Shown here: piece by piece, positions 1 through 11,100 of the stretch
Numbering within the stretch: position 1 is the first letter of the stretch
How the letters are laid out: every line of letters starts with the position of its first letter
From: Anadara kagoshimensis
Lineage: Eukaryota; Mollusca; Bivalvia; Arcoida; Arcidae
DNA length: 64,000 bases
Assembly (NCBI GenBank): GCA_021292105.1
Contig: CM037863.1
Location: 5,777,298 to 5,841,297 of the forward strand
Direction of reading: 5' to 3'
Notes under the pieces: model-generated
What the model was told of the DNA's origin: nothing
What the model saw: only the letters and a program-made list of their open reading frames with translations
Databases searched by the model: none
Translations under genes and position numbers: made by a program

Positions 1-89
1 TATAATATGTAAAATATTATAGTTTAGAAATCCGTATGTTTGTTTTCAACAGTTCATGTTCATTCTTAATTAAGATTTTTAGCTAGGTA

Positions 90-240
90 AAATGAAGGTG
101 CTTACACTTCAGGAGCACCCGCCATCACTTCGCTGGTGAGTATTAACACTTTTGATCTAATTTGTCTGTTTTCAAAGTCTTTGCTTTGCTTTTGGCATTA
201 TGTGTTTGATTTGAAAGCGCAAGTTAGACCATCATTGTTT
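90..240 (+). repeat. R1 interspersed repeat, diverged fragment
   Basis: Contains the R1 core 'ggaggtgcttac...ggagcacccg...cacttc' followed by the 'caaagt...tttgctttt' segment seen in dozens of copies in this window. No coding sequence is seen here. Confidence 0.6.
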
Positions 241-329
241 TAACGTGTTTAATCTGTGCCTTGCTGTCCTAACATGTCTGTGTATGTTTTGTTCAACATA
301 ACCTAAATGTTCCAGCCATATATTTTTCT

Positions 330-515
330 ATCCGAGTTTAAATCAAAAACAAAAAATGTAATCCATTCTAAAGTTATAATCGAAAGCAAAGCAAAAACAA
401 ATTAGTGTACTTCGGATGTCGGATTTGAGGTAGGATGCTTCATAAGGGTAAGCGCCTCCTGCTTAGCTAGCTACATTCGCCACGTGTGTAAAGCTTCTTT
501 GAAAGAACTATATTA
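330..515 (-). repeat. R1 interspersed repeat, reverse copy
   Basis: Reverse-complement R1: 'aagcgcctcctgcttagctagctac' followed by 'cgccacgtgtgtaa', preceded by the terminal segment with 'caaagcaaaaac'. It lies directly upstream of the first lectin pseudo-exon. Confidence 0.7.
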
Positions 516-544
516 TGTGTATAGGATATATTTTCATTTTTACA

Positions 545-650
545 GAGAAAGATATGTTATCGAGTGAACATTTTTGGATTGGGTTGGATAGTGTCAGTGA
601 TGGACAATAAATAGATGCACTTGGTTCACCCAGTTGTTATTACATTAAAT
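545..650 (+). pseudogene. Decayed C-type lectin exon, copy 1
   Basis: After a 'tttttacag' acceptor-like site the sequence reads EKDMLSSEHFWIGLDSVSDG, then Q and a stop. HFWIGL is the C-type lectin WIGL signature, and the segment aligns with exon 4 of the intact lectin gene downstream (THFWLGLEYSFDNGQW). The TAA falls where a Trp codon is expected. No donor site or partner exon is seen. I read it as a relic of a duplicated lectin exon. Confidence 0.7.
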
Positions 651-749
651 AAACTTGTATATGAAAACAAAATCGATACGTATATTCTAGAGGGTCTCCA
701 ATACTAAAGTCTTACTTGAAAATACTAAGTTATATAAATATATTCATTT

Positions 750-870
750 TATAGGCAAAGACATTTTATCAATTGAACATTTTGGATTGGGTTGGAACAA
801 GACCCAGAGATGGACAATGAATGGGTGTAGTCTATAACAGTCTTAGTTCATCCAGGAGTTATCCTACTGT
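750..870 (+). pseudogene. Decayed C-type lectin exon, copy 2
   Basis: After 'attttatag' the sequence is the same exon as copy 1. A one-base loss in the TTT of the HFW codons shifts the frame; allowing for it, the text reads ...IGLEQDPEMDNEWV and then a stop. The following bases still resemble the 'WSDNS...SWSY' part of the domain at nucleotide level. It runs into the left arm of an inverted duplication. Confidence 0.65.
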
Positions 871-1620
871 TTAATTCATGTCCGGCGTAGCACATGTTTT
901 TCAAGCTTTTAAATATGAAAATCAATGAATTTTCTATCATGTCATATACCGTTGTGACATATGCATTTTGCCGTAATAAATAAGCACCAATGTACATACC
1001 ATCTCAGTCAGAAAATAAAATGCAAAACTTTTTAAAATCCATACAGGGATTTACTTTGCACTGGAGCCATTCAGACGACAGGAAGTATAAAACATACGGC
1101 TCAGAAGAATTGAACTGCGCATGTACGAAGATTACATTTTTCACACTGGTAAGATCGCCTGACTAAAGGGAGACTACCCAAACAAAAAAGAAGCTGTAAA
1201 CAAACAAATTGTAGGAGTTGTTTCCCCTTGTTAAGCGATCATACCCACGATGAATGGGCAAATCCAGGATAAACTTAGTACTGCCCGGATGATTGCGACT
1301 TCCGTTCGTCTGGTCCAAAAGTAAACAATGGCAAATCCCCGTAACAATTTTAAAAAGTTTTGCGTTTAATTTTCTGACTGAGATGGTATGTACCTTGATG
1401 CACATTTATTACGACAAAATGCATACTTCAAAACGGTAATACCAAATGAAAAAATTACATTATGCTTATTGTGTTATAGTGCAAATAAAAACGCGAAATA
1501 ATAACTACACAGGTATTTCTAAATACTCTGCAAACATAAATACACGCAAAATTAAATACGTTCACAGTATCTAAAAGCTTGAAAAACGTGCTACGCCGTA
1601 CATGAATTAAACAGTAGTGA
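845..1620. repeat. Inverted duplication carrying lectin fragments
   Basis: Left arm 845-1070 matches the reverse complement of 1330-1620. Shared blocks include 'ctgtttaattcatg', 'ggcgtagcac', 'tttttcaagctttta', 'taccatctcagtcagaaaat' and 'gcaaaactttttaaaat'. The right arm carries about 110 extra bases (about 1435-1560). Arm divergence of several percent shows it is old. It sits among decayed lectin exons. Confidence 0.8.
1047..1148 (+). pseudogene. Lectin-like second-half exon, probably relic
   Basis: Flanked by 'atacag' and 'gtaaga', this 102-base stretch is open in one frame (starts GFTLHWSHSDDRKYK). 'HWSHSDD' resembles the 'LSWSYTSD' segment of the intact lectin exon 4. No linked exons are found and it lies inside the inverted duplication. 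The opposite arm (about 1230-1335, minus strand) carries a diverged counterpart. Confidence 0.35.
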
Positions 1621-1724
1621 CTATAGATGTTGTATTGTTTATGAAAATCGATGATACGTATATACTAAAGGGTGCCAATATCAAAGCCTTCCTTCAAGTT
1701 ACAAAATATATCTGTTTTTTTTTA

Positions 1725-1850
1725 ATTTTATAGAGAAAGACATTTTATCAAGTGGACATTTTTGGATTGTGTTGGAAGACAAACCCGAAGACAGACAATG
1801 AATTGATTTAGTTTACAACAGTCTTTATTAATACTGGAGTTATCCCGATG
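1725..1850 (+). pseudogene. Decayed C-type lectin exon, copy 3
   Basis: Following 'attttatag', it reads EKDILSSGHFWIVLEDKPED, then RQ and a stop, again the start of the lectin exon with WIGL changed to WIVL. The same downstream 'acagtctt...ggagttatcc' as copy 2 is present. This is the third tandem relic of one exon. Confidence 0.65.
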
Positions 1851-1859
1851 ACAATGCGT

Positions 1860-2200
1860 GTTTTATAGTGTATAAGAATGGATACGTGTATGCTAGAGAG
1901 CGTTGAACACATGTGAAGTTATATGTCTATATCGATAACAAACCACATGCATGTACATACTGCAAATTGATTCGTCCAAATCATCATTTAAAAAATTCGC
2001 ATAACTTTATTTTTTCGTCCTCAGATGATGTTAATAAAATTACAAATGCTAGTAAATAAATTCAAAATAATAAAATGGAGAGTTTTAATTATGCATCTTC
2101 TTGACGTCACAATTTCGCTCGAAAATATAATTAATACGAATAATTTCCTGATTTATATAAGATTTTTGTGTCTGTACAAAGGAACATATTGGTTGCATGT
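1860..2200. other. Intergenic stretch, nothing recognised
   Basis: AT-rich sequence between the last lectin relic and the next R1 copy. No exon, RNA gene or repeat was recognised. Confidence 0.4.
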
Positions 2201-2560
2201 GTTTCCTAAATTAATACTCTATGGCAGAGCTTGTTTCCACTACAGTGACTTTGTAAAGCTTAGCAGGCTACTTACAAATAAATTGACTCAGTGATAATGC
2301 AAGCCAATGCTTATCAAGACCCTAACATTTTTTAATCGCCGTCATTGAGTTTTAAGACTCTGTGTCTAGGAGTGCCCTAGATATATTTGACCTTCCATAG
2401 TTCCATGTTTCTTTCACGCAATTTTGATTACACACGTGGCGGGTGTAGCTAGCTAAACAGGAGGTGCTTACCATTCCGGAGCACTTGACCTCACTTTCAT
2501 GGTGGACGATCACATATCTAACCTAAGTTGTCAGTTTCAAAGGATTAGTATGTTTGTTTT
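2200..2560 (+). repeat. R1 interspersed repeat, long copy
   Basis: Near full-length copy in order: 'ctatggcagagcttgtttc', 'cttacaaataaattgactcag', 'ttgatt...cacacgtggcgggtgtagctagc', 'ggaggtgcttacc', 'ccggagcac', 'gtttgttttt'. No TIR or coding frame is seen. Confidence 0.8.
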
Positions 2561-2785
2561 TAAATAAATGTTGAATAAATTTTTTAATTTGATTACAATA
2601 TATTTTGTGTCTGTCTGTACAAAGGAACATATTATTTGTAATATTTTTTGACGAATTGTAACACTTAATCTTACAACATGCGTTTCTATTTTGTTCTAAA
2701 AAAGGGATATGTTTCCATGGTATTGATAACATAAGATGTAAATCAAATAAACACACGTTTTAAAAAAGGGGAATTTGAACAATAT

Positions 2786-3130
2786 TTGTTCCTATATAAG
2801 GCAAATCTACGAATTTGTCATATTTCAGGAGGACGGGACATTCAAATCACAATCCAAAAAGCCATTCTCAAACACATCGGTCCATGTTTAATCTCGATAC
2901 CAAAACAAAAATCGAACATAAACATACCGGTCCATGTTGAAATCATAATACCAAAAGTAAAAATCAAACAAACCTATCCATGTTCAAATCACAAACTGAA
3001 AAGCAAAAATCTGACAAATTTAGTAAAACACGAAAACTTCCATGAGGTATGTGAGGTCTGGTGTTCGGAGTATGGATCTCTTGTCCAGCTAAATACACGT
3101 TGAAATCATCACCAAAACTATCTGGTTTGA
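2786..3130 (-). repeat. R1 end with 3-4 tandem terminal units
   Basis: Four diverged units of roughly 45-60 bases ('...aacata...ccatgtt...aatcataataccaaaag...') in reverse orientation, followed by a degraded R1 core. This is a short version of the large 9.1-11.2 kb array and shows that the R1 end is prone to tandem gain. The 105-codon open frame across it is a by-product. Confidence 0.65.
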
Positions 3131-3309
3131 ATCCATGAACTATTCTAAAGAATTTTATGCAAGCATTTTATTTGTAGTGGTTTTTATGGGATTTTAATCA
3201 GAACAAATATCTGTATTGCGAGTTTTTGCTGCAGTTAATCCAAAAATTTCATTGCATCGCAATATTGATTCAGTAAAGGTTAAATTTATAAAAAAAACTA
3301 AACATACCA

Positions 3310-3850
3310 ATCCATTCCCCAACTACAATTTCAAAGCAAAGTAAACTGTTGAAAACTGAAAAATTGAGTTAAACAAGCGAGCATCCGCCAGAAAAAGTAA
3401 GTAAATATAATATTAAGCTTCAATTTCAGCACATCATAAACCGAACCTTGTGTGTCAAAAAAGTTAAAATCCCTGTCTAAATTAAATTCGCAAAAAGCAA
3501 GTAAAAAACTTTGAAAACTGACAAAATAAGTGAACACGTGAACTTGCAACAGGAAAATGAGGCAACCTTGAAGGGTAAGCAACATCCTTGGTAAACAAGC
3601 TACACCCGCCACTGTGTTATCAACAATGAGAATGCACGGGGCATGGACCTCAGTGACGTTAAAATATACAGAATAATTTTGGATACAAAAACCTCTTACT
3701 TATTAACAATATTGTGATGACGGTCAAAATTTTTTAAAAACCTTGATAAACTTAACCCTGCTACATCCCTGTGTTAACAACATATTTACAAGCAGCCCGC
3801 TTCGTAGCTCTACCATAGTGAATCATTTGTGAGACAAATAGACCATAAGC
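3310..3850 (-). repeat. R1 interspersed repeat, reverse long copy
   Basis: Reverse copy running from the terminal 'caaagcaaagtaaa' segment (repeated at 3340 and 3500) through 'cgtgaacttgcaacagg', 'gctacacccgcca' and 'cctctta...aacaatattgtgatgacggtc' to 'ttgtgagacaaatagaccataagcag'. Confidence 0.75.
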
Positions 3851-4194
3851 AGCAGAAGCAGATTTTATGATGCATAGAAATGGAAATTTATAATTAAATA
3901 AAACCGCATCATCACTTTTGTTTCTTGTGTCATTATTACGTTATGAATCCATATCTGAAGCAGAACTTGAAGAATCAATAATAATACAAATGGAGGTCCC
4001 TCCACTATGTTATTATTTCGCAATAATTAATAATACATGTAGAGCTTTCTCAGTAAAAAGTAACTTGTAGATAAATGAAGACGTCTACTTGTTAGTAATC
4101 GATGCAACAAAAAACGCTCCTGAAGAGATCTTCCATCAAATTACTCTTTTATTGTTTATCGTCTGCTAAATAGAACTATTTGTACCGATGTTCA

Positions 4195-4411
4195 TATAAA
4201 GGGCAAAGGACATTGGCCTGTCAGCTTGACCTTTAATTTAAAACTTTATTATTGACCAGTATATTCATTTATAGAAAACACGTGTTCATGTCTACTGTAC
4301 ATATTGTGAAATATTGTTTATGTCTTAACACTATTCATGTATTGGGTGGATCGTTGTATATGAATATTCTTATTAAAGGTCAAGTGGACAGGTCAATGTT
4401 GTTAACCTATA
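4195..4411. mobile_element. M1 MITE, diverged copy
   Basis: Left end 'gacattggcctgtcagcttgac' and right end 'gtggacaggtcaatgttg...acctata' form imperfect terminal inverted repeats. The interior 'cattcatgtattgggtgga...atgaatattc' matches the complete M1 copy at 38919-39161. It lies about 430 bp upstream of gene A. Confidence 0.75.
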
Positions 4412-4834
4412 CAAGAATACAGACATCATTGTAGATAATTGTTGTATTTTTTGTCTTGCTGTTCTAATAAAATTGTTATACTACCGTGATAAATTAAATT
4501 TGTCACCCCAGCGCTTAAAATAATTACCTCGACTCAACCATAAACCATAAATAAAGACGTATAGAAGTTTAATACGTTTTTAATGAATAGATTATTGGTG
4601 ATTTCTAAAATATGTGAATTATTACTTATCACTTATTTTCATTTCATTTTCATCTGACGAACCAATAGTTTTTTTTCGTAAATTTATCAATTAAGTTGTT
4701 TGCTTATTTTAAGAACATGTTTCAGTTTTATACTGAATACTGAGTAAAACGACTCAACTGCATATATACAAAATTTGGATGAGATATATAATATTTTAGA
4801 ACTTTTGTACAAAAATTTGAACAAGTAAGGATAA

Positions 4835-4846
4835 ATGTCGAAATGA
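4835..4846 (+). other. Three-codon uORF overlapping gene A start
   Basis: ATG TCG AAA TGA; its TGA shares two bases with the main ATG at 4843-4845 (the ATGA overlap). If the transcript leader includes it, ribosomes would have to bypass it or re-initiate. The transcription start is unknown. Confidence 0.4.
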
Positions 4847-5161
4847 AGGAAAAATTCCTCCGAAGTTTATATTTTTCTATTATATTTGGTACCTTTCATT
4901 GTTATGAATCAGATTTTTATACGCTAAAAGCGGAGTACCAAAATAAGACATACCAAGAGACACCAACGTTTGATAAAATAAGCTTTTCTTTAATTGAATG
5001 TTCGGCATTTTGTAGCGGAACACCAGGGTGTAATATTATATTTTTCAATAAAATTTCCGGGAAATGCGAGGCGTTTCAGAAGATAACAGACGTAAATAAC
5101 TTTGCATACTCGGACAATACAGATGTTTTTGAAAAAGCAGGAGACCAAACAGTAACCACAG
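4843..5161 (+). CDS. Gene A exon 1: signal peptide and PAN-like domain
   Basis: Starts at ATG 4843 and ends 'accacag' before donor 'gtaaac', leaving one base in the split codon. It holds the hydrophobic leader and the Cys-rich segment. The frame stays open another 33 codons into an R1 repeat, which is not coding. Confidence 0.85.
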
Positions 5162-8100
5162 GTAAACAAATTCATATTAATAGGATTGCCCTGAATATAT
5201 TTGACATACCATGTTTCATTCACACAATTCTGATTACACACGTGGCGGTTGTAGCTAGCTAAAGAGGAGGTGCTTACCATTCCGGAGCACCCAGCCTCAC
5301 TTCCCGTGTCTAACCTGACTTGTCAGTTCCAAAGTTTTTACTTTGCTTTTGGATTGTGATTCGGACATGGATTAGTATGTTTGTTTTTGATTAAGAGACA
5401 CTGTAATATAAAATTTTAATAAATTTAAGATTATGCATCAAGTGACTTGATAAAATGTCTGAGAAAAAGAAATTTCCAACAAAATAGGTACTTTCACTCG
5501 CATTAATAGATATAAAAACTATTTATTATCAAAATCAAACATATTAATCCATGCCTAAACCACTATCGAAATAGCAAATTAGTCTGGCAAATTAGACTAA
5601 ACACGTCAACTTCCATCAAGGAAATGAGAAAGTGAGGTCGGGTGCTCCGGAAGGGTACGTACCTGCTGTTTATATAGCTTTTACCGCCAAGTATGTGAAG
5701 AAACGGAATAAAAGGAGTACGGAACTATCAGATGTCAAATATATCCAGGGTAATTATGGATACAGAAATATATGTCTTTTAAACAATGTTGTGATGAGAA
5801 CCATAAAACGTTATAATGCCTTTATATGCCTAGGCCTGCAAAATCCTTGCGTCAAAAATTTATTTGCTTCGTCATATAAAGTTTCCATAGCGTGTAAACT
5901 GTGAAATAAATACACTATAAGCATGAGAATCAGGTATAATGTTGCACGAAAAAGAAAAGTAGCAATAGAATAATTAAAGTTGATGTGAACCGAAGATTTT
6001 GTTGTTGGAATCTTTATCATCTTACACGAAACATGTACTTTTTATGTATGAATGGGAGGATTACAGGCCTTGATTATTGAAAATAGTTTAGTACTCATAG
6101 ATCCTATAAATCTACCAGTACTTGTTTTATTTTATAAAAAACAAGAAAACTATCTGTATCCAGCCTGATAAGACATTACGATCCATATGATCTAATTTGG
6201 TCCAATGTGTAGCATACTCTTAAACAGAATCCGTAATAATCTTTAAATTCTGTTCTTGAATTTTACAAGTTTGTTCTGGTGGCAGAGTGACTAACACTCA
6301 GACCAGTCACCAATGTCAACCGGTGTCAATCACATGCGTCGCATTATGGAATTGATATTCCCCTGCTTCACCACGTAGGGTTTTTCACAAGATCCGTCGA
6401 TTGCAGAAATATAGACATTTGATATTCCCTTGCTTCAACACGTAGGGTTTTCCATGGGGCCTTTTAGTTGAGTTCCGTAGTTTGCAGAAATACGGACAAA
6501 TAAGCTAAATAGATATATAGATAATTGCTATAACTTGTTTCTAACTCGTTGTAAAATAAATATACTATATTTTATGTACTGATCTATCTTTGCAACATTT
6601 CTATAAATATGTTATAAAGCTTAATTTGATACTTTTACAGAAGCTCCGATTGCCACGACTAGATGTCCGCCGTATACCACGTCAGGTTAGTAACTTAACA
6701 TACTCATTTAAAATTGAAAGAAAGGTTAAGACCATCTCTGATTTGAGCATAATCATAGGTATGTTTTATAATGAACCAACACATATCAGTCGTAAAATAA
6801 AAACAAGAGGCGCTAACAATTCCGGAACATACGGCCTCACTTCCTTGGCATTTAACAAAATTTGTCAGTTTCAAAGTTTTTTCATTGCTTTCGGGTTGTG
6901 ATTTGGATATTAATTAGCATGTGCTTTGACATTGTGGTTTCAACACGAATTAGTATGTTTGTTTTCACTTTGCTTTTGGATTGTGATTTGGACATGGATT
7001 GGTATGTTTAATTTTACTTTGGTTTAGAATTGTGATTTGGACACGGATTGTTATGTTTGGATTTCTACCATTTAGTCCGCGCGTTGTTGCTAGGAGTCTT
7101 TTTCCAAAATGGTTGTCTAATGCTGCAGAATTAAACAGATTAAGTAATAATATACATATTGTTATTTAACAGAATGTGGAATATCTGGTTATATAAAGAT
7201 TGATACAACAACAAACATCAGTCCGTGTTTTAAAGTTTATACCCTAAATGACAGAAAATCACATCCACTGGCCAAAGCTGTCTGCCAATCAGAAAACTCG
7301 AGGCTAATCGTGTTAAGCGACAGTAACTTGTTACAGCTTATTGGCGACTACATCTCCTGTGTTTGTAAGTATGACATAAATCTAAATCATAATATCCCAG
7401 ATGAGTGGTAGACGAGGGATGCATTTGATTGGCCAGTAGTGGTGTAATGTAGTGGGGCAATGTGGTTTTTCGTCCCAGTCATTTTTTTCCTCTTGGTTCC
7501 TAAATGAAGAAAAACAGAGTGCCCGGGGAAATGAAAGACATTCGACAAGCGAACTGACAAACTTCCTGACAGAAAGATCAGACGTAAAATGCAAAATTGT
7601 TTGGTTAAATGCTGTTTACATGAGGATTTTTTTTAATTAATCGTGATAAGACCAATTTATTTATAAATATCACGGTTTAATCTGAACTTAAGTTCATGTG
7701 GTGCGTGAGTTTGTGCAAGTACTTCTTGATATGCTTTGTATTAGTGTACACTAATGGTGACATTTCGACTGCTAGTACATTGGCCGGTAATGTCACAGAT
7801 AAACTGGGTAGGCCACTTACATTATAATGATGTAGAGCTAATCAGTAAAGGCCTACGAGAAGTAACAATCTCTTCTCTCGGGATCGAACACACGGCGATG
7901 AGATGGCTTTAGATTTAAGGGTAACATCATAACCGCCGAGTCATCGCGACCCCTTCTAAGTGCAATGGGGCTAATTTATGTATCAGTGTTTCGTCAAACT
8001 GATTAACAGGACGATTTTTGCCATCTACAACAATTTTGTTATTATCTCCAGGGGACATAATTTTTTTCATTTTGTCCAGGGCGATATCATGTTTCCATTA

Positions 8101-11100
8101 TGTCCAGGGCGACATAATTTTTTCATTATGTCCAGGGCCATATTATGTTTCAATATGTCCAGGGCGACATAATGTTTTTAATTATGTCCAGGGCGATATC
8201 ATGTTTTTATTATGTCCAGGGCCATATAATGTTTTCATAATGTCCAGGCGATATCATATTTTCATTATAACTGGGGCGCTGTCCTGTTTTCATTTTGTCC
8301 AAGACGACTTAATTTTTTTATTATGTCCAGGGCGATATCATGTTTCATTATATCTAGGGCGACATAATTTTCATATTATGTCCAGGGCGATATTGTGTTT
8401 TTATTATGTCCAGGGCGACATCATGTTTTCATTATGTCCAGGGCCATATAATGTTTTCATTATATCTAGAGGGACATAATTTTTATATTATGTCCAGGGC
8501 GATATCATGTTTTCATTATGTCCAGGGTGACATCATGTTTTCGTTATTTTCAGGGCGACATCATGTTTTCATTATGTCCAGGGTGACATAATGTTTTCAT
8601 TATGTCCAGGGCGACATAATTTTGTTTATTATGTCCAGGGCGATATCATGTTTTTATTATGTCCAGGGCCATATCATGTTTTCATTATGTCCAGGACGAC
8701 ATCATGTTTTCATTATGTCCAGGGCGACATCATGTTTATAATTATGTTTATTCTTACTTTTGTTTCACAAATAATAAGTTATGGTAGAGGTTGTTCCAAC
8801 TACGGAAACTTAAAACAACGAAGCAAGCTGCTTACAAATAATTCGATGACGCAAGGATAATGCACGCATAGGCTTATCAAGGCCCTCAAAAAGATTTATG
8901 ACCGTCATCACAAAATTGCTGTTGTCTCTGTTTCCAAAATAGTTGTTCCATGATTCTTTGATTTCCAATTTCATTACACACGTGGCGGATGGAAGGTATT
9001 ACACCCAATCTCACATCCCTGCTGGAAGTTCACGTGTTTAACCTCAATTTTCAGTTTCAAAGTTTGTACTTCTCTTTTCTGATTGCAATTTAGACAGGGA
9101 TTAGTTCATTTGTTATTATTTTTCTTTGTGATTTGTGATTTAGACATGAATTAGTTCATTTGTTATTATTTTGCTTTGTGATTTGTGATTTAGACATGGA
9201 TTAGTTCATTTGTTATTATTTTGCTTTGTGATTTGTGATTTAGACATGGATTAGTTCATTTGTTATTATTTTGCTTTGTGATTTGTGATTTAGACATGGA
9301 TTAGTTCATTTGTTATTATTTTGCTTTTTGATTTGTGATTTAGACATGGATTAGTATATTTGTTTTTACTTTGCTTTTTGATTTAGACATGGATTTGTAT
9401 ATTTGTTTTTACTTTTGCTTTTTGATTTGTGATTTAGACATGGATTAGTATATTTGTTTTTACTTTGCGTTTTGATTTGTGATTTTTGAATGCATTAGTA
9501 TATTTGTATTTTTGCTTTTTGATTTGCCACTTCCGGGGCACACAATCTCACTTCCCTGATGGAATTTCACGTGTTTAACCTAATATTTAGTTTCAAAGTT
9601 GTCACTTTGCTTTTTGATTTGTGATTTAGACATGGATTAGTATATTTGTTTTTACTTGCTTTTTGATTTGTGATTTAGACATGGATTAGTATATTTGTTT
9701 TACTTGCTTCTTGATTTGTGATTTAGACATGGATTAGTATATTTGTTTTTTACTTGCTTTTTGATTTGTGATTTAGACATGGATTAGTTTATTTGTTTTT
9801 ACTTTGCTTTTTTGATTTGTGATTCAGACATGGATTAGTATATTTGTTTTCAATTTGCTTTTTGATTTGTGATTTAGACATTTATTAGTATATTTGTTTT
9901 TACTTGCTTTTTGATTTGTGATTAAGACATGGATTAGTATATTTGTTTTTACTTTGTCTTTTGATTTGTGATTTTGAATGCATTAGTATATTTGTATTTT
10001 TGCTTTTTGATTTGCCACTTCCAGGGCACACAATCTCACTTCCCTGGTGGAATTTCACGTGCTTAACCTAATTTTTAGTTTCAAAGTTGTCACTTTGCTT
10101 TTTGATTTGTGATTCAGACACGGATTAGTATATTTGTTTTCAATTTGCTTTTTGATTTGTGATTTAGACATGGGTTAGTATATTTGTTTTTACTTTGTGT
10201 TTTGATTTGTGATTTAGACATGGATTAGTATATTTGTTTTTACTTTGTGTTTTGATTTGTGATTTAGACATGGATTAGTATATTTGTTTTTACTTTGCGT
10301 TTTGATTTATGATTTAGACATGGATTAGTATATTTGTTTTTACTTTGCGTTTTGATTTGTGATTTTGAATGCATTAGTATATTTGTATTTTTGCTTTTTG
10401 ATTTGCCACTTCCAGGGCACACAATCTCACTTCCCTGATGGAATTTCACGTGTTTAACCTAATTTTCAGTTTCAAAGTTGTCACTTGCTTTTTGATTTGT
10501 GATTTAGACATGGATTAGTATATTTGTTTTTTACTTGCTTTTTGATTTGTGATTTAGACATGGATTAGTATATTTGTTTTACTTGCTTTTTGATTTGTGA
10601 TTTAGACATGGATTAGTATATTTGTTTTACTTGCTTTTTGATTTGTGATTTAGACATGGATTAGTATATTTGTTTTTATTTTGCTTTTTGATTTGTGATT
10701 TAGACATGGATTAGTATATTTGTATTTTTGCTTTTTGATTTGCCACTTCCGGGGCACCCAATCTCACTTCCCTCGTGGAACTTCACGTGTTTAATCTTAT
10801 TTGCCAGGTTCAAAGTTTTACCTTACTTTTTGATTTGTGATTTAGACATGGATTATTATATTTGTATTTACTTTCCTTTTTTGATTTGTGATTTAGACAT
10901 GGATTAGTATATTTGTATTTACTTTCCTTTTTTGATTTGTGATTTAGACATGGATTATTATATTTGTATTTACTTTCCTTTTTTGATTTGTGATTTAGAC
11001 ATGGATTATTATATTTGTATTTACTTTCCTTTTTTGATTTGTGATTTAGACATGGATTATTATATTTGTATTTACTTTCCTTTTTTGATTTGTGATTTAG

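Noticed and set aside
7978..8860. Peptide-repeat frames (FHYVQGDIMF) as coding
   Set aside because: Three frames overlap in the 28-base minisatellite, whose unit is not a multiple of three.
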